From: Paenibacillus nasutitermitis
GTDB lineage: Bacteria; Bacillota; Bacilli; Paenibacillales; Paenibacillaceae
DNA length: 64,000 bases
Assembly: GCF_014641075.1 (NCBI RefSeq)
Contig: NZ_BMHP01000006.1
Span: 62,001 to 126,000 of the forward strand
Direction: 5' to 3'
In this document: positions 50,315 through 58,583 of the stretch, one piece after another
How the letters are laid out: each line of letters opens with the position of its first letter
Numbering within the stretch: position 1 is the stretch's first letter
The notes under the pieces: generated by a model
The model's database searches: none
Told to the model about the DNA's origin: nothing
The model's input: only the letters and a program-made list of their open reading frames with translations
Position numbers and translations under genes: made by a program

Positions 50315-52185
50315 TACCAGAACCTCCTTCCAACGACTGCGACTACAAGAACAACAAGACCGATCACCGAAATCAAGCCGTAGGTCTGCACCTGGCCGTT
50401 CTGCAGCCGGGTACCGCCCCGGCCAAGCTGGATTGCCGCTCCTCCGACCAGACGGACAACGCCGTCGATCACGTAATGGTCAAATGCGGCAAGCACGCCG
50501 CCAAGCCCCCGCAGCGTACGGACAACAACGATCTCATACAGCTCATCGATATAATATTTACGCTCCAGCAGCCTGACCAGCCAGGGCGCACGGGTGGACA
50601 CCGCGTCCCTCGAGAGAGTGCCCTTTACAAAAACGAGCCATCCCAGATAGATACCGAGGACGCCGATTGCGGTAGAAATGACCATAACCAGGCCGCCGCC
50701 CTCATGCCCAATCTCAGCTCCATCGGTCAGCCATGAGCCAAGTGTGTTATTCCAGGGCGTCTGCACGAAGCCGGCAATAACCGCCAATACCGCGAGAACC
50801 ACAAGCGGCAGCGTCATCGATGCCGGCGATTCATGCGCATGCTGTTCCCCTTTGGGCTTTCCAGTGAAAACAAGGAAAAACAGCCGGGACATATAGAAAG
50901 CCGTAAAGAACGCAGCTGCAATGCCGACAACGAACAAAACGGGCTTCTCATGCAGCGCCGTTGTCAGAATTGCATCCTTGGACCAGAAGCCCGAGAAAGG
51001 CGGTATGCCCGAAAGCGCAAGCGCGCCGATCCCGAATGTCCATGCGGTAATGCGCATTTTCGAACCCAAGCCGCCCATTTCCTGAATATTTTGCGTATGT
51101 ACCGCATGGATGACGCTGCCTGCTCCCAGGAACAGCAGCGCTTTGAAGAAAGCGTGTGTAAACAGGTGGAAGATCCCGCCGGTGAGCGATCCCAGACCAA
51201 GCGCCATCATCATGTAACCCAGCTGGCTGACGGTTGAATAAGCCAGAATGCGCTTGATGTCATTTTGCGCCACACCGATTGTCGCTGCAAAGATAGCTGT
51301 AAATGCGCCCACATAAGCAACGACATCCATAGCGGCCTGTGATGCCTGAAAGATGTCAAACGTGCGCGCAACAAGGTAAACGCCTGCGGCGACCATCGTT
51401 GCGGCATGAATCAGAGCACTGATCGGCGTTGGCCCTTCCATCGCGTCCGGCAGCCATACATGCAAGGGGAATTGCCCTGACTTTCCGGCTGCGCCTACAA
51501 AAATAAGAATCGCAATCAGCGTGGTTACACCTGCGGCAATTGCGCCTGTCTGTCCGTCGAAGACATTTTGGATATGAACAAAATCCAGCGCGTGGTCCGG
51601 CATATACCAATAAAGCAGCAAAATCGCGATCAGCAAAGCGGCATCGCCGATCCGCGTCACGATAAAGGCTTTCTTGGCGGCTGCCACCGCTGCGGGTTTG
51701 GTGTACCAGAATCCTACCAGCAAGAAGGAGCATACGCCTACCAATTCCCAGAAGATATATAATGTCAGCATGTTATCCGCTAGAACAAGCCCCAGCATGG
51801 AGAAGGTGAACAAGGCCACATAGCTGAAAAACACGTTTATTCTCTCATCGTCTTTCATATAGCCTGCGGAATAAACATTAACCAGAAAGCTGACCCCGGT
51901 CACGACAACCAGCATGAGAGCCGACAGATTCGTAACTTCGAAGCCGGCGTTGATCTGAACACTGCCCAGTGAAATCCATTTGAAGCTGTACTGGTAATAG
52001 GACGTACCGTCGCTCATATGCTCCACCAGCACCAAAATGGAAACCACCAGTGAAACGAGCGAAGCGACAATGCCTGTTGTCACACCCACTATGCTCTGAT
52101 TGCGGCCGAAGGCGAGCAGCAGCAGAAATGCGGCGAACGGAAACAACGGAATGAGCCAGGCAACCTGTGAAAACATCGTATCCAA
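50314..52185 (-). CDS. nuoL: NADH-quinone oxidoreductase subunit L
   Basis: 623 residues, about 16 membrane segments. Characteristic: LYIFWELVGVCSFLLVGFWY (conserved Glu), GAAGKSGQFPLHVWLPDAMEGPTPISALIHAATMVAAGVYL, and HAFFKALLFLGAGSVIHAVH. The C-terminal lateral helix region is present but somewhat short. It is the distal proton channel of complex I. ATG 52185, 6 nt after nuoK. Confidence 0.97.
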   Translation of the reverse strand: MDTMFSQVAWLIPLFPFAAFLLLLAFGRNQSIVGVTTGIVASLVSLVVSILVLVEHMSDGTSYYQYSFKWISLGSVQINAGFEVTNLSALMLVVVTGVSFLVNVYSAGYMKDDERINVFFSYVALFTFSMLGLVLADNMLTLYIFWELVGVCSFLLVGFWYTKPAAVAAAKKAFIVTRIGDAALLIAILLLYWYMPDHALDFVHIQNVFDGQTGAIAAGVTTLIAILIFVGAAGKSGQFPLHVWLPDAMEGPTPISALIHAATMVAAGVYLVARTFDIFQASQAAMDVVAYVGAFTAIFAATIGVAQNDIKRILAYSTVSQLGYMMMALGLGSLTGGIFHLFTHAFFKALLFLGAGSVIHAVHTQNIQEMGGLGSKMRITAWTFGIGALALSGIPPFSGFWSKDAILTTALHEKPVLFVVGIAAAFFTAFYMSRLFFLVFTGKPKGEQHAHESPASMTLPLVVLAVLAVIAGFVQTPWNNTLGSWLTDGAEIGHEGGGLVMVISTAIGVLGIYLGWLVFVKGTLSRDAVSTRAPWLVRLLERKYYIDELYEIVVVRTLRGLGGVLAAFDHYVIDGVVRLVGGAAIQLGRGGTRLQNGQVQTYGLISVIGLVVLVVAVVGRRFW

Positions 52186-52191
52186 ATCGGT

Positions 52192-52494
52192 TTACCTCCT
52201 CATCTCGTCAAAATCATCGGCATTAACCGTCCCACGTGCCCGGAACAAGGCAATCAACACGGCTATGCCGACCGCCACCTCGGCCGCAGCCACTGTAATG
52301 GTAAAAAGCGCAAACATCTGTCCTGTCAGGGACGGCACGACGCCATATTTGGAGAAGGCGACAAGATTCAGGTTGACCGCGTTTAGCATGAGCTCGACAC
52401 TCAGCAGCACCACAATCGCATTCTTCTTGACAAGTGCGCCATACAGGCCTATACAAAATAAAATCGCCGCCATGGTCAAATAGGAAGATAACAT
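52192..52494 (-). CDS. nuoK: NADH-quinone oxidoreductase subunit K
   Basis: 100 residues, three membrane segments, with conserved Glu in LLSVELMLNAVNLNLV and TVAAAEVAVGIA. Start ATG 52494, directly behind the nuoJ stop (1-nt gap). An in-frame upstream extension of 70 residues lies within nuoJ and is spurious. Confidence 0.96.
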   Translation of the reverse strand: MLSSYLTMAAILFCIGLYGALVKKNAIVVLLSVELMLNAVNLNLVAFSKYGVVPSLTGQMFALFTITVAAAEVAVGIAVLIALFRARGTVNADDFDEMRR

Positions 52495-52495
52495 G

Positions 52496-53011
52496 TTAGT
52501 CCCCCTCCTTCTTCGCGAGCACGATGGCTCCGATAAATGCGACCGTGAGCAGGACGGATACCAGCTCGAAGGGCACGACATAGGTCGTGAACAGCTGTTT
52601 GCCGATTTCCATTGTGTTGTCCATGCCCGACTGGGCTGCTTCCGGTACCGGAAACTCGCTCTGGCGGATGGCATAAAACAGGATACCGAACAGCGCCAGC
52701 GCACCGATTGCGGTCAGTGTCTCCTGAAGCGGCCGCGACCGCTCCTTCTCGCTGTCCTGATGACGGGTCATCATTATGCCGAATATCATCAGAATGGAGA
52801 CCGCCCCCGCATAGATCAGCACCTGGACAAAAGCAAGAAACTCGGCCTTCAGCAAAATGAACATGCCGGCAATGCCGATAAATACCGCCGCCAGAGAGAC
52901 GACCATGTACACGACCTTGGTAAAGCTGACCATAAGAACCGCGCCGCTGATAATAATGATAGAAAAAATAAAAAATGCGACGAACTCGCCGGTCAATTCC
53001 ACATTGAACAT
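52496..53011 (-). CDS. nuoJ: NADH-quinone oxidoreductase subunit J
   Basis: 171 residues, five membrane segments. FVQVLIYAGAVSILMIFGIMM is the conserved third helix. A short charged stretch (RHQDSEKERSR) lies between helices 3 and 4. ATG 53011, 2 nt after the nuoI stop. Confidence 0.95.
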   Translation of the reverse strand: MFNVELTGEFVAFFIFSIIIISGAVLMVSFTKVVYMVVSLAAVFIGIAGMFILLKAEFLAFVQVLIYAGAVSILMIFGIMMTRHQDSEKERSRPLQETLTAIGALALFGILFYAIRQSEFPVPEAAQSGMDNTMEIGKQLFTTYVVPFELVSVLLTVAFIGAIVLAKKEGD

Positions 53012-53013
53012 CG

Positions 53014-53469
53014 TTATTTGGCTCCTCCCCTGGCCGCTTGGGGAGCGCCGATATTATTGTTGTCCTGACGGACAAGCTTGTTGTTCTCGTCAAGCCATTT
53101 GCGGTCCTTGAACAGATCGTCCCGGCTGTAAGAGGCCAGCTCGAAATTCCCCGTCATGACAATCGCTTCCGTCGGACAGACTTCCGTGCATAGATCGCAC
53201 AGAATACAAATTTCAAAATTGATATCGTAGGTGTCGATGACTTTGCCTTTTTTCTCCGGATCAGGGTTCGCGATGCCTGTGAGCGAGATACACTCCGTCG
53301 GACAGACACGCACGCATTGATTGCATACAATGCATTTGTCCGGCTCAAAATGCTGAATGCCCCGGAACCGATCCGGCATAATAAGCGGCTTGTCGGGATA
53401 AGAAGTGGTGACCTTCTTCGCTGTCATGGATTTGAAAGTAACGCCCAGCCCTTTAAAAAGACCCTTCAT
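53014..53469 (-). CDS. nuoI: NADH-quinone oxidoreductase subunit I (two 4Fe-4S clusters)
   Basis: 151 residues. Two ferredoxin motifs CIVCNQCVRVCPTECI and CILCDLCTEVCPTEAI hold clusters N6a and N6b, which pass electrons to NuoB. ATG 53469, 12 nt after nuoH. The C-terminus is rich in Asn and Ala and not conserved. Confidence 0.96.
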   Translation of the reverse strand: MKGLFKGLGVTFKSMTAKKVTTSYPDKPLIMPDRFRGIQHFEPDKCIVCNQCVRVCPTECISLTGIANPDPEKKGKVIDTYDINFEICILCDLCTEVCPTEAIVMTGNFELASYSRDDLFKDRKWLDENNKLVRQDNNNIGAPQAARGGAK

Positions 53470-53481
53470 ACCTTATCCCTC

Positions 53482-54495
53482 CTACCCTTTAATAAACAGC
53501 TCGAGATAGACGGCTGTTACAAAAACATTGAGAATAGCCAGCGGCAGCAATACCTTCCAGCCGAAGCCCATTAACTGATCAACCCGAATCCGCGGCATCG
53601 TCGCCCTCAGCCAGAACAGGAAAAACACGATAAAGGCGAACTTGAGCATGAACCAGATGATACCCGGGACAAAATCAAGAAACGGTGCAGGCGCATGCCA
53701 GCCGCCCAGAAACAGTACTGTAGTCAGCGCTGCAATGGCATACACGTAAACATACTCCGTGAGCATGAAAAAAGCAAAACGGAATCCGCTGTATTCGACA
53801 TGGTATCCGGCTACCAGCTCCGATTCCGCCTCCGGCAGGTCGAACGGAGTCCGGTTCAGTTCCGATACCGCAGCAATAACAAACACGACAAATCCAATAA
53901 TCTGGGGCAGGAAGTTCCACTGCCAGAACCAGTCGCCCTGCTGCTCGGCGATAGACCGCAGATTCAGGCTTCCCGATACCATAACAACCCCCACGACCGA
54001 TATGACCAATGGCACTTCATAGCTGATCATCTGCGCGGCGGAGCGCATTCCGCCCAGCAGGGCGTATTTGTTGTTTGACGACCAGCCGCCGAGGACAACC
54101 GCGATCGTGGAGATGCCTGACAAGGCCACATAATACAGCAGCCCGACATTAATATCCGCGAAATACAGCTTCTGCGTGTAAGGGATAACCGCCAACACGG
54201 CAAAAGCGGGCACGTAAGCAAGCGCCGGCGCAAGAATGAACAAGGCCCGGTCCGCCTTCTTCGGTATCGTGTCTTCCTTGATCAGCAGCTTCGTAATATC
54301 CGCTACGGTCTGCAGCAGACCGAATGGTCCAACGCGGTTGGGACCGATCCGCAGCTGCATCCAGCCGATCACCTTGCGCTCGAAATATATCGCGTAGGTG
54401 ACAAAACCAAGGACCACAACAAGCAGCACGACAGCCCACAGGAAGAATATAAACGCATTGCCCCAGGTTAGCGTTTCATCCAGCCAGGTTCCCAT
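53482..54495 (-). CDS. nuoH: NADH-quinone oxidoreductase subunit H
   Basis: 337 residues, eight membrane segments. ERKVIGWMQLRIGPNRVGPFGLLQTVADITKLL is the N-terminal signature, and AAVSELNRTPFDLPEAESELVAGYHVEYSG is the quinone-site loop. It links the membrane arm to the peripheral arm. The ATG at 54495 overlaps the nuoD stop (TAATG). Confidence 0.97.
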   Translation of the reverse strand: MGTWLDETLTWGNAFIFFLWAVVLLVVVLGFVTYAIYFERKVIGWMQLRIGPNRVGPFGLLQTVADITKLLIKEDTIPKKADRALFILAPALAYVPAFAVLAVIPYTQKLYFADINVGLLYYVALSGISTIAVVLGGWSSNNKYALLGGMRSAAQMISYEVPLVISVVGVVMVSGSLNLRSIAEQQGDWFWQWNFLPQIIGFVVFVIAAVSELNRTPFDLPEAESELVAGYHVEYSGFRFAFFMLTEYVYVYAIAALTTVLFLGGWHAPAPFLDFVPGIIWFMLKFAFIVFFLFWLRATMPRIRVDQLMGFGWKVLLPLAILNVFVTAVYLELFIKG

Positions 54496-55595
54496 TAAGC
54501 GTCCACCTCCCCGACGACAATATCGATGCCGCCCAAAATCGTAATGAGGTTGGTCATCGTTTCGCCAACCAGCAGCTTGGGCAGGATTTGCAGGTTGACA
54601 AAGGACGGACGGCGGAATTTAAGCCGGTAAGGCTCCGCCTTTCCCTTGGAGACGATATGACAGCCAATTTCGCCGCGGGGAGATTCGATGCTGACATACG
54701 CCTCTCCTGCCGGCGGCCTGATCACACGCGGCACCTTGCCCATCACCTCGCCGTCTGAAGGCATCTGCGCAAGTGCCTGCTTCAGAATCCTGATACTCTG
54801 GCGAATCTCCTCCAGACGGATGAGATAACGGTCATAGCAATCACCGTTAGCCCCAAGCGGCACATCGAATTCAAACCGGCTGTACAAGCTGTACGGCTTC
54901 GCTTTGCGGATATCCCAATCGACGCCCGTACAGCGCAGATTCGCGCCGGATAAGCCGTAATCGATTGCCGTCTGCGCATCATATTGTCCGACTCCCTTAA
55001 TCCGGGCGAGGAAAATCTCATTGCCGCTGACAAGATTATCGTATTCGACAAGCTTCTTCTCCATATAGGGAAGAAAATCGCGCACCTTGTCCAGCCAGCC
55101 CTCCGGCGCGTCCCATTTCACTCCGCCTACCCGCATATAATTGTAGGTCAGCCGGGCGCCGCACAGCTCATTGAAGAAATCGATGATCATTTCGCGGTCG
55201 CGAAAAGCATAGAGGAACGGGCTCATCGCCCCGATATCCAGCAAATAGGTCCCCCACCAGACAAGATGGCTTGCGATACGCTGCAGCTCCATGACGATCA
55301 GTCTCATGAATTCGGCACGTTCGGGAATTTCCAGTCCCATCATGGTTTCCACGGCATGGCAGAGCACATAGTTGTTGGTCATCGCCGACACATAATCCAT
55401 CCGGTCAGTATACGGAATGATCTGGGTATAGGTCAGATTCTCCGCCAGCTTCTCTGTGCCGCGGTGCAGATAACCCATGACAGGAATCGCTTCGGTAATG
55501 ACTTCGCCGTCCAGCTTTACAATGATGCGGAAAACACCATGGGTGCTCGGGTGCTGCGGCCCGACGTTAAGCAGCAGTTCTTCGGTACGGATCAC
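54495..55595 (-). CDS. nuoD: NADH-quinone oxidoreductase subunit D (49 kDa)
   Basis: 366 residues. LNVGPQHPSTHGVFR at the N-terminus, MGYLHRGTEKLAE and RIDYVSAM-like DRMDYVSAMTNN; the quinone-site His and Tyr equivalents are in HPSTHG and DRMDY. GTG start at 55595 with GGAGGTG upstream, 6 nt after nuoC. Confidence 0.96.
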   Translation of the reverse strand: MIRTEELLLNVGPQHPSTHGVFRIIVKLDGEVITEAIPVMGYLHRGTEKLAENLTYTQIIPYTDRMDYVSAMTNNYVLCHAVETMMGLEIPERAEFMRLIVMELQRIASHLVWWGTYLLDIGAMSPFLYAFRDREMIIDFFNELCGARLTYNYMRVGGVKWDAPEGWLDKVRDFLPYMEKKLVEYDNLVSGNEIFLARIKGVGQYDAQTAIDYGLSGANLRCTGVDWDIRKAKPYSLYSRFEFDVPLGANGDCYDRYLIRLEEIRQSIRILKQALAQMPSDGEVMGKVPRVIRPPAGEAYVSIESPRGEIGCHIVSKGKAEPYRLKFRRPSFVNLQILPKLLVGETMTNLITILGGIDIVVGEVDA

Positions 55596-55601
55596 AGCTG
55601 G

Positions 55602-56708
55602 TTACACCTCCGGATCAAGCGGTTCGTAATCTTTGCGCAGGGGGTGGCCTACCCAGTCATCAGGCATCATAATACGCCTCAGATCGGGATGGCCGGTAAA
55701 CACGATGCCTAGCAGATCGAAAATCTCCCGCTCGTTCCAGTTTGCCGTAGCCCACAAAGGCACCACGGAAGGCACCGAAGGGGACTGCCGGTCGGCTCTG
55801 ACTTTAAGCGCGTATTCACGTTTGGTCTGCAGGGAGACCAGATGATAAACAACCTCAAGATGACTCTCGTAATCAATTCCCGAGACATTGCGCAGATAGC
55901 TGCAATCCAGGCTCTTATCATCCTTGAACAATTTGGCGACCTGAAGCAGACGGTCTCCTTTGACGACGATTGTCGGCATATGGTCATTCATCTCGTTAAT
56001 GGCCGCTTCTTCGACTGCGTCTTCAGCCACCGTCGAACGGATGAGACGGACAGCCTCGTCAAGAAGAGGCTGCCTGGGGGAAGGCTCCTTCGGCTCTGCC
56101 GCCGCGGCATCACTCTCCGCCTTCGCCTTGGCCGCTGCACGCGCTTCCCGTGCTTCTGCCGCCGCTTTGAGCTTCGCCTCGCGCTCGGCATCCGCATCTC
56201 CAGCCGGGGCGTCGCCTGCAGGTGCATCTCCAGCCGCCGCAGCCTTAGCCGCTGCACGCGCTGCGCGGGCTTCCGCCGCAGCCTTCAGCTTGGCCTCGCG
56301 CTCCGGGTCCGCTCCCGCCTCAGGCGGGGCATCGCCTGCGGGCTTCTCTGGCCCGGCGGCTTCTGCGGGCGCTTCACCTGCCGCCGCTGCCTTGGCCGCT
56401 GCACGTGCTGCGCGGGCTTCCGCCGCAGCCTTCAGCTTGGCCTCGCGCTCCGGGTCTGCTCCCGCTTCAGGCGGGGCATCGCCTGCGGGCTTCTCTGGCC
56501 CGGCTTCAACCGCGGGCGCTTCGCCTGCTGCTCCCGCGGTTGAAGCCGCTTCTGGCGCAGCTTCGTCAATTCGAGGAGCCGGAGCAGCAGCAGCAGCAGC
56601 CTGGTCTTCATTGGAGGAGGCAGGCGTATCAGGCTGCCCGTCTTCTGTAGAGCCGTTCTGGCCTCCCGCCGCCGGCACTTTAAGCTCCTTCTCCTTCTCG
56701 TCGCTCAT
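55602..56708 (-). CDS. nuoC: NADH-quinone oxidoreductase subunit C with long repetitive N-terminal extension
   Basis: 368 residues; ordinary NuoC proteins of this type have about 150-200. The C-terminal part (~210-368) is the 30-kDa subunit: YLRNVSGIDYESHLEVVYHLVS, ANWNEREIFDLLGIVFTGHPDLRRIMMPDDWVGHPLRKDYEP. The first ~210 residues are Ala, Glu, Pro and Lys-rich. Within them 62-198 is a tandem repeat: two 49-residue units with DPEREAKLKAAAEARAARAA and a third, shortened one. The sequence looks helical and highly charged, possibly a coiled or disordered arm. The start ATG overlaps the nuoB stop (ATGA), which supports that the extension is translated. Confidence 0.93.
   Translation of the reverse strand: MSDEKEKELKVPAAGGQNGSTEDGQPDTPASSNEDQAAAAAAPAPRIDEAAPEAASTAGAAGEAPAVEAGPEKPAGDAPPEAGADPEREAKLKAAAEARAARAAAKAAAAGEAPAEAAGPEKPAGDAPPEAGADPEREAKLKAAAEARAARAAAKAAAAGDAPAGDAPAGDADAEREAKLKAAAEAREARAAAKAKAESDAAAAEPKEPSPRQPLLDEAVRLIRSTVAEDAVEEAAINEMNDHMPTIVVKGDRLLQVAKLFKDDKSLDCSYLRNVSGIDYESHLEVVYHLVSLQTKREYALKVRADRQSPSVPSVVPLWATANWNEREIFDLLGIVFTGHPDLRRIMMPDDWVGHPLRKDYEPLDPEV
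56115..56525 (-). repeat. In-frame tandem repeat inside nuoC
   Basis: Two 147-bp units (56379-56525 and 56232-56378) almost identical in translation, followed by a third degenerate unit of 117 bp (56115-56231). Each contains the protein words GDAPPEAGADPEREAKL and AAAEARAARAAAK. Such repeats can change copy number by slippage or recombination. Confidence 0.85.
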
Positions 56709-57223
56709 CTGCTGGTCACCTGCTTCCCGGTCTTCGCCTCATAGCGGATCTTCTCCTGCAGTTTGTTGATTCCGTAAATCAGGGCCGCAGGGTTAGGCGG
56801 ACAGCCCGGAATATAGACATCTACCGGGACAATCTGATCGACGCCCTTGATCACGGCGTAGGATTTCACATAAGGCCCGCCTGCCGTCGCGCAGGAGCCC
56901 ATGGCAATGACCCATTTGGGCTCAGGCATCTGATCATACAGTCTTCGAAGCAAGGGACCCATCTTTTTCGTCACTGTGCCGGCGACAATCATGACATCCG
57001 ACTGACGCGGAGAGGTGCGGAACATGACGCCGAAGCGGTCCAGATCATAGTGGGAAGCGCCTGTACCCATCATTTCAATGGCGCAGCAGGCAAGACCGAA
57101 GGTAAGCGGCCACAACGAATTGCTGCGTGCCCATGCCTTCAACTCCTCCAGCGTGCCCATAAACACATTGCGTTCCAGTTCTTTCCGCTCTTCAGGGGAG
57201 ATCGACTCTAAATTGAATTCCAT
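56705..57223 (-). CDS. nuoB: NADH-quinone oxidoreductase subunit B
   Basis: 172 residues. Cysteines for cluster N2: CC in LTFGLACCAIEMM, then Cys in AMGSCATAGGPY and PGCPPNP. FGVMFRTSPRQSDVMIVAGTVT is conserved. It hands electrons from cluster N2 to quinone. ATG 57223 overlaps nuoA by 16 nt; the stop overlaps the nuoC start. Confidence 0.97.
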   Translation of the reverse strand: MEFNLESISPEERKELERNVFMGTLEELKAWARSNSLWPLTFGLACCAIEMMGTGASHYDLDRFGVMFRTSPRQSDVMIVAGTVTKKMGPLLRRLYDQMPEPKWVIAMGSCATAGGPYVKSYAVIKGVDQIVPVDVYIPGCPPNPAALIYGINKLQEKIRYEAKTGKQVTSR

Positions 57224-57579
57224 TTGAGCACCTTCTTCTTCCAGGCATAGATAAGACCGATCAGCAATAGTCCTACAAATATCGCCATCTCAACAAGCAC
57301 AAAAAGGCCGAGTTGCTTGTATGCAACGGCCCAGGGGTATAAGAAAACGGTTTCCACATCAAAGATAACAAACATGAGCGCAAACAGGTAATAGCGCACA
57401 TTAAACCGGATTTGCCCTTCCCCTACAGGCTCATTTCCACTTTCATAGGTCGTTTTTTTCTCGTCTGTCGGCTTGCTCGGACGGAGCAGCCGGCCGAAAC
57501 CCAAAGCCACAACCGGGAGAAGAACCCCAAGTAAAATGAAGATGGCCACAATCACATAATTATTGATGTACTTCTCCAC
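57208..57579 (-). CDS. nuoA: NADH-quinone oxidoreductase subunit A
   Basis: 123 residues, three membrane segments; YESGNEPVGEGQIRFNVRYYLFALMFVIFDVETVFLYPWAV is diagnostic. GTG start at 57579 with GGAGGCG 7 nt upstream. It is the first gene of the operon nuoABCDHIJKLMN; nuoE, F and G are absent. The promoter is at 57650-57678. Confidence 0.97.
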   Translation of the reverse strand: MEKYINNYVIVAIFILLGVLLPVVALGFGRLLRPSKPTDEKKTTYESGNEPVGEGQIRFNVRYYLFALMFVIFDVETVFLYPWAVAYKQLGLFVLVEMAIFVGLLLIGLIYAWKKKVLKWNSI

Positions 57580-57649
57580 ACCATCGCCTCCATGGGACCA
57601 CCGATACTAGGCGGGAAGGACCGCACCGCCTGGTCAAATTTCCATCACA

Positions 57650-57678
57650 ATTATAACAAATGCTCCCATCCCCGTCTA
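57650..57678 (-). promoter_or_regulatory. Predicted promoter of the nuo operon
   Basis: TATAAT (57650-57655) with TG one base upstream (extended -10), 17-nt spacer, TAGACG (57673-57678). It lies ~70 nt before the nuoA start. Confidence 0.55.
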
Positions 57679-58043
57679 TGTTGTTGTTGAATGCGTTTCC
57701 TTTTGAAGCAGCGGCCAATGCCGGAATACATAAAAAAAGCTCTCAGCCGGCGCAATAGACCACCTTACGATGAGAATACCGACAACCGCGACACAGCCAA
57801 TCACGCCTTCAGTAACGCCTGCATTCGTCTTCTGGCTGCGCTCCATTGGCGCATGCCCTTTGCCACGCCATGGATAGGTTCTCCTTTTGCTGAGTCCCTA
57901 TCCGGCGCTTCCTCGCCCGAGCTTTCCTCCGGCGGGACGATTCCCGATTCCCCGCTGTATCGTATTACGGAAAGCACCGCCATTACCGCCGGCACACTGC
58001 AACTATTATCGATTCAGTATGGGCCGCCCGTTATTATCGTCAA
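57676..58043 (-). other. atpC-nuoA spacer with small minus-strand frames
   Basis: This part of the 572-nt spacer (57580-58151) has no recognised gene. On the minus strand AAAAAGGAGAT lies 9 nt before a TTG at 58043; that frame runs to 57801 (81 codons including stop) but is interrupted by TGA at codon 10 (58014-58016). A restart at GTG 57995 would give 64 residues. A second frame from ATG 57846 (AAAGGG upstream) gives 56 residues with one hydrophobic segment (GVIGCVAVVGILIVRW) and ends inside the nuo promoter. A T-run hairpin lies at about 57732-57780. A 154-codon plus-strand frame (57691-58155) has no ribosome-binding site. Gene remnants are possible; no function is claimed. Confidence 0.3.
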
Positions 58044-58112
58044 TTTCTGTCTATCTCCTTTTTCACGTAACCATACCGAGGGAAAAACCTGTATTCTCTC
58101 TTATCGTCGCAC

Positions 58113-58143
58113 CAAAAAAACCGCCACACAAAAGTGTGGCGGT
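58113..58143 (-). terminator. Terminator of the atp operon
   Basis: Perfect arms CCGCCACACTT and AAGTGTGGCGG (sharing AT-rich loop bases) followed by seven T on the minus strand; it begins 9 nt after the atpC stop. Confidence 0.93.
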
Positions 58144-58151
58144 TTCTCATC

Positions 58152-58559
58152 CTAATGATGAATCCGGTGTTTGACTTCCAGACGATTCATCGCCCGCTGC
58201 AGAGCAAGCTCCGCACGGCGGTGGTCATATTCGTCGCGTTTGCTGCCAAGACGTTCCTCGGCACGGCGCTTCGCTTCCGCAGCACGGCTCTCATCGATAT
58301 CGACCGGGAGCTCCGCACTTTCGGCCAGGATAACAACCTTGTCCTTGCGAACCTCGAGGAATCCGCCGTTTACGGCAATAACTTCCTCGGATTTATTTTT
58401 CTTAATGATAATCGGAGCGATCCTGAGCGGTGTGACAAGCGGAATATGATTCGGAAGAATCCCCAGCTCGCCTTCCTGCCCTTTGACGATCACCATATTA
58501 ACATCCTCAGCGTAAACCTTCCGCTCAGGCGTAACGATTTCTAATAAAAAGGTGCTCAT
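58152..58559 (-). CDS. atpC: ATP synthase F1 epsilon subunit
   Basis: 135 residues: N-terminal beta barrel (STFLLEIVTPERKVYAEDVNMVIVKGQEGELGILPNHIPLVTPLRI) and C-terminal helical hairpin (EAKRRAEERLGSKRDEYDHRRAELALQRAMNRLEV). It regulates ATPase activity and is part of the rotor. ATG 58559, 24 nt after atpD. Last gene of the operon. Confidence 0.96.
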   Translation of the reverse strand: MSTFLLEIVTPERKVYAEDVNMVIVKGQEGELGILPNHIPLVTPLRIAPIIIKKNKSEEVIAVNGGFLEVRKDKVVILAESAELPVDIDESRAAEAKRRAEERLGSKRDEYDHRRAELALQRAMNRLEVKHRIHH

Positions 58560-58583
58560 CCCGATACCTCCATAAGCGGCTTA

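Noticed and set aside
52495..52704. N-terminal extension of nuoK
   Set aside because: Lies inside nuoJ in another frame; NuoK of 100 residues from 52494 is the normal length.
57691..58155. 154-codon plus-strand ORF
   Set aside because: No ribosome-binding site, passes through the atp terminator, composition not protein-like.
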